From the NCBI RefSeq assembly GCF_000466965.1, contig NZ_BATB01000003.1, positions 62,001 to 126,000 on the forward strand: a stretch of 64,000 nucleotides of DNA, read 5' to 3'. A program made the translations under genes and the position numbers. Within the stretch, counting starts at the first letter, position 1; each line of letters starts with the position of its first letter. Below are positions 27,809-35,948 of the stretch, piece by piece. The notes beneath the pieces are model-generated. The model searched no databases, was not told the DNA's origin, and saw only the letters and a list, made by a program, of their open reading frames with translations. This stretch comes from Limimaricola cinnabarinus LL-001 (lineage in GTDB: Bacteria; Pseudomonadota; Alphaproteobacteria; Rhodobacterales; Rhodobacteraceae).

Positions 27809-29242
27809 ATGGCCACTCGATCGCCCCTTCGTCGCACCGCCCCCTCCAATGCGGATGCGCCACCCGTCGCCGCGCGGGCCGAGCCGCTGCTCGGCGCGGC
27901 GCTGGTCGCCATGACGATCTTCGTCACGCTCAAGGATTGGGCCCCATCAAGCGGCGCGGGCCTGTGGGCCGCTTGGAGCGTGCCGCCGGTGGTGGCGCTG
28001 CTGGCATGGCGGCTGCGCGGGCGCAGGCTGGGTTTCGTGGTGGTGGCGCTCGCCGTCACTGCGGCGCTCTGGGCGCAGGGCGGCGACTGGACGGCGCGCG
28101 TGCTGGCCGGGCTCGGCTCGGCGGCTTTCATCGGCGGGTTCTTCGTCGCGCTGGCGACGCTGCGCTCTGCGGCCGAGACCTCTCCTGCAATCCGCGCCTG
28201 CGGCCGTTATCTGGCGGGGCAGCCGCCCGGTCGGCGCTACCTCGCGCTGACGCTGGGCGGGCAGGCCTTCTCGGTGCTCTTGAACTACGGCTCCATCGCG
28301 CTTTTGGGCAGTCTCTCGGTCGCCAGTTCGGCCCGCGAGAGCGACCCGGAAATTCGGTTCCACCGCACGCGGCGGATGCTTCTGGCGATCCAGCGCGGCT
28401 TCGTGTCGGTGCTGCCATGGTCGCCGCTGTCGTTCTCGGTGGCGATCACCGGCGCTCTTTTGCCCGCCGCGCCCTACAAGGCCACGGTCCTGCCCGCCCT
28501 CGTCACCGGGCTCATCGTCGCCGGCACGGGCTGGGCCATGGACCAGATCTTCAAGCCCAAGCTTACCCATACTCCGCTGCGCCACACCCCGGAGGGCGGG
28601 CCGGGCGCGGTGTTGCCGCTGTTGCTGCTGCTGGCGCTTCTCGGCGTGCCGGTCTGGCTCCTGCACGTGGTTTTCGAGGTGCGCGTGGTCGGCGCGGTGC
28701 TTCTGGTGGTGCCGCTGCTGGCGCTGGGCTGGCTGGTGCTGCAGGAGGGCGCGCGCGGTGCCGTCGGACGGGCGGGGCGCTACGCCGCCCGGGAGCTGCC
28801 GCGCTACCGTCCCGAGCTGACGCTGCTGATGATGGCGGGCTATATCGGCACGACCGGGGCGGGGCTGCTGGCACCGCATGTGGCCGAGTTCGCGCCGCTG
28901 ATCGAGGCGCTGCCCGGGCCGCTGATCCTCGGGCTGCTGGTCTGGTTCATTCCCGTCACCGGCCAGCTCGGCATGAACCCGATCCTGAGCGTGACCCTGC
29001 TGTTTCCGCTCCTGCCCGCCCCCGAGGCGATGGGGGTGAGCCCGGTGGCGCTTTTCGTCGCAATCACCGCCGGCTGGGCGCTGTCGGGCATCACGTCGCC
29101 CTTCACGGCGACGACGCTGCTCACCGGCAATTTCGCCGGCAAGAGCGCGTTGCATATCGGGCTGAAATGGAACGGTGCCTATGCGCTGGTCACTGGTACG
29201 CTGCTGACGCTCTGGGCGGTGGGCTTCGGATTGAGGTCCTGA
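27809..29242 (+). CDS. Polytopic membrane protein, unknown (ion-transporter-like)
   Basis: 477 residues with about 11 hydrophobic segments and Arg-rich loops. The C-terminal third has VWFIPVTGQLGMNPILSVTL and GWALSGITSPFTATTLLTGN. Paired re-entrant-like segments with G/N/P/S-rich turns are typical of ion-transporter superfamily permeases (the NhaD/ArsB/CitM type), but I cannot assign a family. The start at 27809 is the best placed Met, though its ribosome site is weak. It is divergent from dppA and upstream of nadABC with 72 bases between. The substrate is unknown. Confidence 0.65.
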   Translation: MATRSPLRRTAPSNADAPPVAARAEPLLGAALVAMTIFVTLKDWAPSSGAGLWAAWSVPPVVALLAWRLRGRRLGFVVVALAVTAALWAQGGDWTARVLAGLGSAAFIGGFFVALATLRSAAETSPAIRACGRYLAGQPPGRRYLALTLGGQAFSVLLNYGSIALLGSLSVASSARESDPEIRFHRTRRMLLAIQRGFVSVLPWSPLSFSVAITGALLPAAPYKATVLPALVTGLIVAGTGWAMDQIFKPKLTHTPLRHTPEGGPGAVLPLLLLLALLGVPVWLLHVVFEVRVVGAVLLVVPLLALGWLVLQEGARGAVGRAGRYAARELPRYRPELTLLMMAGYIGTTGAGLLAPHVAEFAPLIEALPGPLILGLLVWFIPVTGQLGMNPILSVTLLFPLLPAPEAMGVSPVALFVAITAGWALSGITSPFTATTLLTGNFAGKSALHIGLKWNGAYALVTGTLLTLWAVGFGLRS

Positions 29243-29314
29243 ACGCGCGATCTGGAACTTCTCGTCACGCCCCTGTATGAGGCAATCCCAACCGGCTGAC
29301 GCAAGGTGAGGCAC

Positions 29315-30367
29315 ATGTTTGAGACTGGCATCATGCGCGAGGAACTCGCGCGGCATTACGACCTCGCGCCATCGGTGGAGGCGGCGGAACGACAGGCCCA
29401 TCTCTATGCGCGCATGGACAAGGTGCTGAGCCCCGTCGACTGGGCGATGCACGCGCCCTATGTCGAGGCGATCAACACGCTCAAGCGCGAACGCGACGCG
29501 GTGATCCTCGCGCATAACTACATGACGCCCGAGATCTATCACGGCATCGCCGACGTGGTGGGCGACAGCCTGCAGCTCGCCATCGAGGCCACCCGCGTCG
29601 AGGCGCAGGTGATCGTGCAATGCGGCGTGCACTTCATGGCCGAGACCTCGAAGATCCTGAACCCGGCCAAGATCGTGCTGATGCCCGACATGAACGCGGG
29701 CTGTTCGCTGGCCGAAAGCATCACCGCCGAGGGCATCGCCGAGATGCGCCGCCAATACCCGGGCGCGCCGGTGGTGAGCTATGTCAACACCACGGCGGAG
29801 GTGAAGGCCGCCTCCGACATCTGCTGCACCTCGGCCAACGCGCTGCAGATCGTCGAGGCGATGGAGAGCGATACGGTCATAATGACCCCTGACCAGCACC
29901 TCGCGCGCAACGTGGCCAAGGACAGCACCAAGCGCATCGTCTGGTGGGAGGGCAGCTGCATCGTCCACGAGCAGTACACCGCCGAGGAGATGCGCGCCTA
30001 CCGCGCCGCCGATCCGGAGGTGAAGATCATCGCCCACCCCGAATGCACGACCGAAGTGACGGCCGAGGCGGATTTCACCGGCTCGACCAGCGGCATCATC
30101 GACTGGATCGACCGCGAGCGGCCCAAGAAGGCGCTTCTGGTCACCGAATGCTCGATGGCCTCGAACATCACCGACGCCTTCCCGGACGTGGCGTTCCAGA
30201 AGCCGTGCAACATGTGCCCCTACATGAAGATGATCAGCCTCGAAAAGGTTCTGTGGTCGCTGCACAGCATGTCGCCCGAGGTGATCGTGCCCGAAAAGAT
30301 CGCGGTGCCGGCGCGCCGCGCCGTGGAACGGATGATCGAGCTGTCGCGCAGCCTCGCCAAGGCCTGA
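29315..30367 (+). CDS. nadA: Quinolinate synthase A
   Basis: 350 residues. NadA condenses iminoaspartate and dihydroxyacetone phosphate to quinolinate using a [4Fe-4S] cluster. Seen: VILAHNYMTPEIYHGIADVVGDSLQLA, three conserved Cys regions (VQCGVHFMAE, the ICCTSANA region, and PCNMCPYMK), and HPECTTEV. The ATG at 29315 has AAGGTGAG upstream; a GTG at 29306 is less likely. First gene of nadABC. Confidence 0.95.
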   Translation: MFETGIMREELARHYDLAPSVEAAERQAHLYARMDKVLSPVDWAMHAPYVEAINTLKRERDAVILAHNYMTPEIYHGIADVVGDSLQLAIEATRVEAQVIVQCGVHFMAETSKILNPAKIVLMPDMNAGCSLAESITAEGIAEMRRQYPGAPVVSYVNTTAEVKAASDICCTSANALQIVEAMESDTVIMTPDQHLARNVAKDSTKRIVWWEGSCIVHEQYTAEEMRAYRAADPEVKIIAHPECTTEVTAEADFTGSTSGIIDWIDRERPKKALLVTECSMASNITDAFPDVAFQKPCNMCPYMKMISLEKVLWSLHSMSPEVIVPEKIAVPARRAVERMIELSRSLAKA

Positions 30368-30374
30368 TGTGACG

Positions 30375-31937
30375 ATGACCCGCCTGCGCACCGAGCGCGT
30401 CGTCATCATCGGGGCCGGTCTCGGCGCGATTTCCGCCGCCCTTGCCCTCGCGCCGCGCCCGGTGCTGATGATCGCGCCGGAGCCGCCGGGGCAGGGCGCG
30501 AGCAGCGCCTGGGCGCAGGGCGGCGTCGCCGCCGCCATGGACGCCGCCGACAGCGCGCAGGCCCACGCCGCCGACACGGTGGCGGCGGGTGCCGGCACGG
30601 TCGATGCGGCCATCGCCGATCTGGTCACGCAGGCAGCGCGTGAGCATATCCACGAACTGACCGGCCTCGGCACGCCCTTCGACCGCGATGCGCAGGGCGG
30701 CTACGTGCTGTCGCGCGAGGCGGCGCATGGCGCGGCGCGGGTTGTGCGGGTCAAGGGCGATCAGGCCGGTCGGCAGATCATGGACACGCTGATCGCGGCG
30801 CTGGCGCGCACGCCGTCGGTGCAGATCCTGTCCGGCGCGCTGCTCACCGGCATCGAAGCATCAGGCGGTCGTGTCACGGGCGTCGAGATCGAGAGCGTCG
30901 ATGGCTCGGCCCCCGTCATCATCGAGGCGCCCGCCGTGCTGCTGGCGGGGGGCGGCTCTGGCGGGCTGTGGCTGCACACGACCAACCCGGCCCGCATCCG
31001 GGGCCAGGTAATCGGCGCCGCGGCGCGCGCGGGCGCCATCATCGCAGATGCCGAGTTCGTGCAGTTTCACCCCACCGCCATCGCGACGGGCGGGGACCCG
31101 CTGCCGCTCGCGACTGAGGCGCTGCGCGGCGAGGGGGCGTGGCTCGTCAACGATGCGGGCGAGCGGTTCATGACAGCGCTGCATCCGGATGCCGAGCTTG
31201 CACCGCGCGACATCGTCGCTCGTGCCGTCTTTGCCGAGCGGCAGGCAGGCCGCGATCCGGCGCTCGACACTCGCGCGAGCCTTGGCGCGAGTGTGGTCGA
31301 GAAGTTCCCGGCGGTAGCCGAGGCCTGCGCGCGCGCCGGGATCGATCCGGTCCACGGCACCATTCCGGTCGCCGCGGCCGCGCATTACCACATGGGCGGT
31401 GTCGAGACCGATGCGCAGGGGCGCAGCAGCCTCGCAGGGCTCTGGGCCTGCGGCGAGGCCGCCTCGACCGGCCTGCACGGGGCGAACCGCCTCGCCTCCA
31501 ACGGTCTGCTCGAGGCGCTGGTCTTCGCGCGTCGCTGCGCCGAGGACATCATGCACGGCGCAGGCGTGCCCGAGGCTGCGCCCGAGATCGCCGTCGCCTT
31601 TGCTGCCGGTGGCCGTCGTCCCGCCTCCGAAAGCGTGGCGGCGCTGCGCCGCCTGATGACCGACCACGTCGCGGTGCTGCGCGACGGGCCGGGCCTGCGC
31701 CGGGCGCTGGCGGGCATCGCCGCGCTGGAGGCCGTCGAGCCCGCGCCCGCGTTCCGCACCATGACCGCGACCGCGACGTTGATCGCCGCTGCCGCCCTGC
31801 GGCGCACCGAAAGCCGGGGCGGCCACTGCCGCACCGATTTCCCCGAGACCGACCCTGCGCAGGCGCATCGCAGCCGCCTGACGTTCCAAGATGCCCTGAC
31901 CATCCGCGCCGACTGCGCGGCCACGGAGACCGCATGA
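30375..31937 (+). CDS. nadB: L-aspartate oxidase
   Basis: 520 residues. FAD-binding VVIIGAGLGAISAALALAP, SSAWAQGGVAAAM, and the active-site HYHMGGVETDAQGRSSLAGL followed by GLHGANRLASNGLLEAL, all typical of NadB. It makes iminoaspartate for NadA. ATG 30375 is used; a GTG at 30369 is possible. Starts 7 bases after the nadA stop and overlaps nadC by 4 bases. Confidence 0.95.
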   Translation: MTRLRTERVVIIGAGLGAISAALALAPRPVLMIAPEPPGQGASSAWAQGGVAAAMDAADSAQAHAADTVAAGAGTVDAAIADLVTQAAREHIHELTGLGTPFDRDAQGGYVLSREAAHGAARVVRVKGDQAGRQIMDTLIAALARTPSVQILSGALLTGIEASGGRVTGVEIESVDGSAPVIIEAPAVLLAGGGSGGLWLHTTNPARIRGQVIGAAARAGAIIADAEFVQFHPTAIATGGDPLPLATEALRGEGAWLVNDAGERFMTALHPDAELAPRDIVARAVFAERQAGRDPALDTRASLGASVVEKFPAVAEACARAGIDPVHGTIPVAAAAHYHMGGVETDAQGRSSLAGLWACGEAASTGLHGANRLASNGLLEALVFARRCAEDIMHGAGVPEAAPEIAVAFAAGGRRPASESVAALRRLMTDHVAVLRDGPGLRRALAGIAALEAVEPAPAFRTMTATATLIAAAALRRTESRGGHCRTDFPETDPAQAHRSRLTFQDALTIRADCAATETA

Positions 31938-32776
31938 CCCTGATCCCCGACCTGTTGCTCGAGCCGATGGTGCGCCATGCGCTGCACGAGGATCTGGGCG
32001 CTTACGGCGACGTCACCACCCGCGCCGTGATCCCCGCTGGGACGACCTATGCCGCGCGGATCAATGCGCGCGAGGCGGGCGTGGTCTCGGGGCTTCAGAT
32101 CGCGGCCATCGCCTTTCGTCTCGTCGATCCGGCGCTGAAGATCACGACGCGTCTCGGCGACGGCGCGGCCTGCGCCCCTGGCGACACGCTGATGGAGATC
32201 GAGGGATCGGCCGCGTCGATCCTCTCGGCCGAGCGCGTCGCGCTCAACTTCGCGGGGCGGCTCTCGGGGATCGCCACGCTGACCGCCGGTTTCGTGAAGG
32301 AAACGGCAGGGACGGCCACCCGCGTCACCTGCACCCGCAAGACCACGCCCGGCCTGCGCGCCGCCGAGAAGCTCGCGGTGCTGCATGGCGGGGGCTTCAA
32401 CCACCGCTACGGCCTCTCGGACGCGATCCTGATCAAGGACAACCACATCGCCGCCGCGGGCGGCATCCGGGCTGCCCTGCAGGCCGCGACGGCCTCGGCC
32501 TCGCACATGCTCAAGATCGAGATCGAGGTCGATACGCTCGATCAACTCGCCCAGGTGCTGGAGGTCGGCGGCGCCGATGTCGTGCTGCTCGACAACATGT
32601 CGACCCCCGATCTCGCGCGCGCCGTCGAGATGGTCGGCGGGCGTCTCGTCACCGAGGCCTCGGGCAACATGCGGCGCGAACGGGTGGCCGAGGTCTGCGC
32701 CACCGGGGTCGACTACGTGTCGTCGGGCGCGCTGACCCATTCGGCGCGCACCCTCGATCTGGGGCTCGACTTCTAG
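31934..32776 (+). CDS. nadC: Nicotinate-nucleotide pyrophosphorylase (carboxylating)
   Basis: 280 residues. It turns quinolinate and PRPP into nicotinate mononucleotide. Seen: HEDLGAYGDVTTRAVIP at the N-terminus, TRKTTPGLRAAEKLAVLHGGG with the catalytic Arg/Lys/His residues, LIKDNHI, and DVVLLDNMSTPDL. The ATG overlaps the nadB stop. Its stop shares the bases CTAG with the stop of the convergent opgC. Confidence 0.96.
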   Translation: MTLIPDLLLEPMVRHALHEDLGAYGDVTTRAVIPAGTTYAARINAREAGVVSGLQIAAIAFRLVDPALKITTRLGDGAACAPGDTLMEIEGSAASILSAERVALNFAGRLSGIATLTAGFVKETAGTATRVTCTRKTTPGLRAAEKLAVLHGGGFNHRYGLSDAILIKDNHIAAAGGIRAALQAATASASHMLKIEIEVDTLDQLAQVLEVGGADVVLLDNMSTPDLARAVEMVGGRLVTEASGNMRRERVAEVCATGVDYVSSGALTHSARTLDLGLDF

Positions 32777-33984
32777 GCGGCGAGCGCCTTTTCCGGCGTG
32801 GTCGGAGCTACCGTGGCAGGCGCCGCCCTGTCGCGATCAGTAGGCCAGTGGTGCCGCGCAGCCGCGAAGGCGAGCTGCAGCGCCAGTCCGGCCCCGAGCA
32901 TCATTGTGTCGAGGACGAAGTTCTCGCCCGTCTCGGTCTTGATGCCTTGGATCAGGTAGATGGTGATCGACCCCAGAGCGAAGACCGGCAGAGCCTGCCG
33001 CCCCAGAAGCGCGAAGGGGGCGGCGAGCCGCGAGGCGCAGGCGCGCCGCACCATGCCCCATGAGGCCAGCACATAGAACAGCGCCAGCAGATGCAGCAGC
33101 CTCGGCAGGCTCAGATAAGGTTTGCTGAAGCCGGTCATGAAGCCCGGCGCACCGTGCTGGTTGGCCATCCACAGCAGGTGATTGCCGGTCTTGCCGAAGC
33201 CAGGCAGGTTCATCCAGGCCAGCGATAACACAAGGAACCCCACCGCCAGCGCCATGAGCCATCGCCGCGCGGGCACCAGCCTGCGGCCCTCTTTGGCAGC
33301 GATGCCGGTGACGATGCCCAGCACGAACAAGAGCTGCCACGCGGGCGGGCTGAACTGCCAGCCGCCGGTGGGGTAGTTGGGCAGGGTCAGCCGGAAATGC
33401 GCCGCCGCCATCCACAAAAGCCCCGAGGCCGCGAGCGCCCACAGAGGTCGGCGCACCGCCGCCCAGAGCACCAGCGGCGCCGCCATCAGCAACACGAAAT
33501 AGAGCGGCAGGATGTTGGCATAGCCGATCTGGAAGCCCAGCGTCGGTACCCCGATCAGGAAGCCGAGAGGATCGCGGAACAGCAGGCCCATGCCGTGCTT
33601 CCACAGCATTGCGGGGATGTCGGCGAAACTCGCCAGCGCCGCCGCAATCGCCAGCGCGCCGAAGGTGATCAGAAGATGCACGAGGTAGAGCGTCCAGGCG
33701 CGACGCCAGATCCGGGCCACACCCTGCCAAGGCCAACGGACGCGAAAGCCGGCCGAGTAGGCCAGCCCCGCCGAGATCCCCGCCATCAGCACGAAGCCCT
33801 CGGTGGCGTCCGAGAAGCCGAAGTTGCGGCTGGTCCAATTCTCCCAGAAGTTGCCCGGCACGTGATTGATGTAGATCATCACCAGCGCGATGCCGCGCAG
33901 AACGTCGAGCCGCGGGTCGCGGGTTTTGGGAAGCTGGCGGGCCACCGGGATCGAGACGGGTGCCGGCGCGGAGGTATCAGGCAT
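32773..33984 (-). CDS. opgC: Glucan-modifying membrane acyltransferase OpgC
   Basis: 403 residues, about ten membrane segments. The start RDPRLDVLRGIALVMIYINH with NFGFSDATEGFVLMAGISAG is the OpgC-family signature. OpgC adds succinyl groups to osmoregulated periplasmic glucans in R. sphaeroides. It overlaps the opgH end by 8 bases and is the last gene of the opgGIHC operon. Confidence 0.93.
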   Translation of the reverse strand: MPDTSAPAPVSIPVARQLPKTRDPRLDVLRGIALVMIYINHVPGNFWENWTSRNFGFSDATEGFVLMAGISAGLAYSAGFRVRWPWQGVARIWRRAWTLYLVHLLITFGALAIAAALASFADIPAMLWKHGMGLLFRDPLGFLIGVPTLGFQIGYANILPLYFVLLMAAPLVLWAAVRRPLWALAASGLLWMAAAHFRLTLPNYPTGGWQFSPPAWQLLFVLGIVTGIAAKEGRRLVPARRWLMALAVGFLVLSLAWMNLPGFGKTGNHLLWMANQHGAPGFMTGFSKPYLSLPRLLHLLALFYVLASWGMVRRACASRLAAPFALLGRQALPVFALGSITIYLIQGIKTETGENFVLDTMMLGAGLALQLAFAAARHHWPTDRDRAAPATVAPTTPEKALAA

Positions 33985-35737
33985 GTTGCGGCTCCTGCCG
34001 GGGTGGGGCGGCGTCGGCGTCGGTCAGCGGCGCCCACCGGTCGAGCGCCTCGTCCTGACGGGCGAGGATCGGGTCCGGGCAGGTTTCGGAGGGCACAGAG
34101 AACAGCGCGCGGCAGGGCAGGGAGGTGGCCCAGATCACCAGCGGCGCAGCGATCATCGGCCCTGCGATAGGCAGCAGCCAGCCCACCAGTTCAGGCGAGA
34201 GCCGCCATGAAGCGATCAGCCCGCCCAGCCCTATGAGCGAGATCCAGCGGCTCGCCTGCCAGCTCTCGAAAAGGCTCAGACGCCCTTCGCCGCGCGCCGA
34301 TGCCGGCCAGCCGCCGTCGCGACCCGACAGCACCTGCAGCACCGAGCGGGTCTGGAACATCAGGAAGATCGGCGCGGTAACGCTCGACATGGCGATCTCG
34401 GCCAGCGTCGAGACCATCAGCCGCCACGCTCCACCGAACCCCGTCGCCCGGCCCGAGCGGATCGCCTGAATCGCGATCAATAGCTTGGGCAGGATCAGGA
34501 GCCCCAGAACGCCGATGATGAGCCCGGCGGTGCGGGTGGTCTCGTTGGGCGGCAGCACCGGGAAGGACCAGCCCGCCAGCGGAAAATAATCGGGCTCGGC
34601 GCGCAGCGCGGGCGCGAGTATCGAAGTGGCCAGAAACCCGAGCCAGAACAGCGACGAGACATAGGCCAATATGCCTTGCAGGAACACGAAACGGCTCCAG
34701 CGGCGCAGGCCGGGGGCCGTCAGCAGCCGCGCGTGCTGCAGGTTGCCCTGACACCAGCGGCGGTCGCGCTTGGCATGGGCGAGGATGTTCTCGGGGCCTT
34801 CTTCGAAGGAGCCCGCGAGATCCTCGTCGAGCCGCACGATCCAGCCTGCGCGCGCCAGTAGCGCGGCTTCGACATAGTCGTGGCTCAGGACATGGCCACC
34901 GAAGGGAGGCGGACCCGACAGGTCCGGCAGCGCGCAGCTTTCGGCGAAGGCGTGCACGCGCACCATGGCGTTGTGACCCCAGAACGGGCCGGTCTCGCCC
35001 TGAAGCCGCGCCACGCCGCGCGCGAAGACGGGCGAATGCAGCGCCGCCGAGAACTGCATCGCGCGACCGAAGAGCGAGCCCGCGCGGATCACGCCGGGAA
35101 GGCTCTGCAGCAGGCCGAGGCGTGGCTCCCCCTCCATGCGGCGGGCCATCTCGATGATGGTTTCGGGCGACATCAGGCTGTCGGCATCGAGGATCAGCGC
35201 AAACTCGTAGGCCGCCCCCGAGGTCTTGATGAAATCCTCGATATTGCCCGCCTTGCGGCCATGGTTGGAGGTCCGGCGGCGGTAGAAGATGCGCGCTTCG
35301 GCGTCGCGCGCGCGCAAGAGTGCAAGATACCACGCCGCCTCGCGCGCGGCACCATGGGGAGAGCGGGTGTCCGAAAGGATCGCGAAATCGAAGAGCCCGG
35401 CCTGCGGCGTCTCCGACAGCGCCTCGTCCATCGCGGCGATGCGGGCGAAGGTGGCGCGCGGGTCTTCCTCATGCACCGGCACGAGGATCACGCAGCGGCC
35501 CTTCGGCTCGGCACGGCGCGGCGCGACCGCACGGCCCGGCCATAGGCCGAGCATCGCCTGCGACGCCCCCCATGCCAGCCAGAAGGTGGCCATGAGGATC
35601 AGCAGGCTGCGCGCGAACTCGACCCACAACCCGCCGGTCTGACGCTGTGCAAAGAACAACGTGAAGGCGCCGGCGGCAAGCGCGAGGCTCGCGCCCAGCG
35701 CCACCGCCCGTGCCCGCGTCGGGCCGGTTCGGCTCAT
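33977..35737 (-). CDS. opgH: Glucan biosynthesis glucosyltransferase OpgH
   Basis: 586 residues, shorter than the E. coli protein (about 850) but like the Rhodobacter form. A GT2-type catalytic region: VILVPVHEED, ILDADSLMSPETIIEM (DxD-like), HVLSHDYVEAALLARAGW, and RRWCQGNLQHARLL, matching the Q/RxxRW motif. Membrane segments flank it. It makes the linear beta-glucan backbone from UDP-glucose and exports it. The start is one base after the opgI stop. Confidence 0.94.
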   Translation of the reverse strand: MSRTGPTRARAVALGASLALAAGAFTLFFAQRQTGGLWVEFARSLLILMATFWLAWGASQAMLGLWPGRAVAPRRAEPKGRCVILVPVHEEDPRATFARIAAMDEALSETPQAGLFDFAILSDTRSPHGAAREAAWYLALLRARDAEARIFYRRRTSNHGRKAGNIEDFIKTSGAAYEFALILDADSLMSPETIIEMARRMEGEPRLGLLQSLPGVIRAGSLFGRAMQFSAALHSPVFARGVARLQGETGPFWGHNAMVRVHAFAESCALPDLSGPPPFGGHVLSHDYVEAALLARAGWIVRLDEDLAGSFEEGPENILAHAKRDRRWCQGNLQHARLLTAPGLRRWSRFVFLQGILAYVSSLFWLGFLATSILAPALRAEPDYFPLAGWSFPVLPPNETTRTAGLIIGVLGLLILPKLLIAIQAIRSGRATGFGGAWRLMVSTLAEIAMSSVTAPIFLMFQTRSVLQVLSGRDGGWPASARGEGRLSLFESWQASRWISLIGLGGLIASWRLSPELVGWLLPIAGPMIAAPLVIWATSLPCRALFSVPSETCPDPILARQDEALDRWAPLTDADAAPPRQEPQHA

Positions 35738-35738
35738 G

Positions 35739-35948
35739 TCAGGCGTCCAGTCTCGGCGCGAGAAGCGCCCTCAGGCGGGCCAGCAAGGCAGGTGTCACGT
35801 CACGCTCCAGGCGTTGGCGCGGCATGGCCAGCGGCGCGTCGGGCAGCGCGCCGCGTCGCGCGGCCTCCGCCTCGAAGGTGACGATGCCGGTGTTGGTGTC
35901 GGTGTCGTGCCGCGAGTGGGTCCGGTCGAGCATCAGGCGTTGATCCAT
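35739..35948 (-). CDS. opgI: OpgI-like small protein of the glucan operon
   Basis: 69 residues, MDQRLMLDRTHSRHDTDTNT at the start, then an Ala/Arg/Leu-rich tail. In R. sphaeroides the glucan operon is opgGIHC with a small gene opgI of unknown role between opgG and opgH; this frame has the same place. It begins inside the last 16 bases of opgG and ends one base before opgH, so it is tightly coupled. No motif or membrane segment is visible. Confidence 0.7.
   Translation of the reverse strand: MDQRLMLDRTHSRHDTDTNTGIVTFEAEAARRGALPDAPLAMPRQRLERDVTPALLARLRALLAPRLDA

Noticed and set aside
27947-30673. A 908-codon minus-strand frame opposite the membrane protein and nadAB
   Set aside because: Antisense shadow: composition rich in Arg/Gly/His, and it crosses three clearly recognised plus-strand genes.
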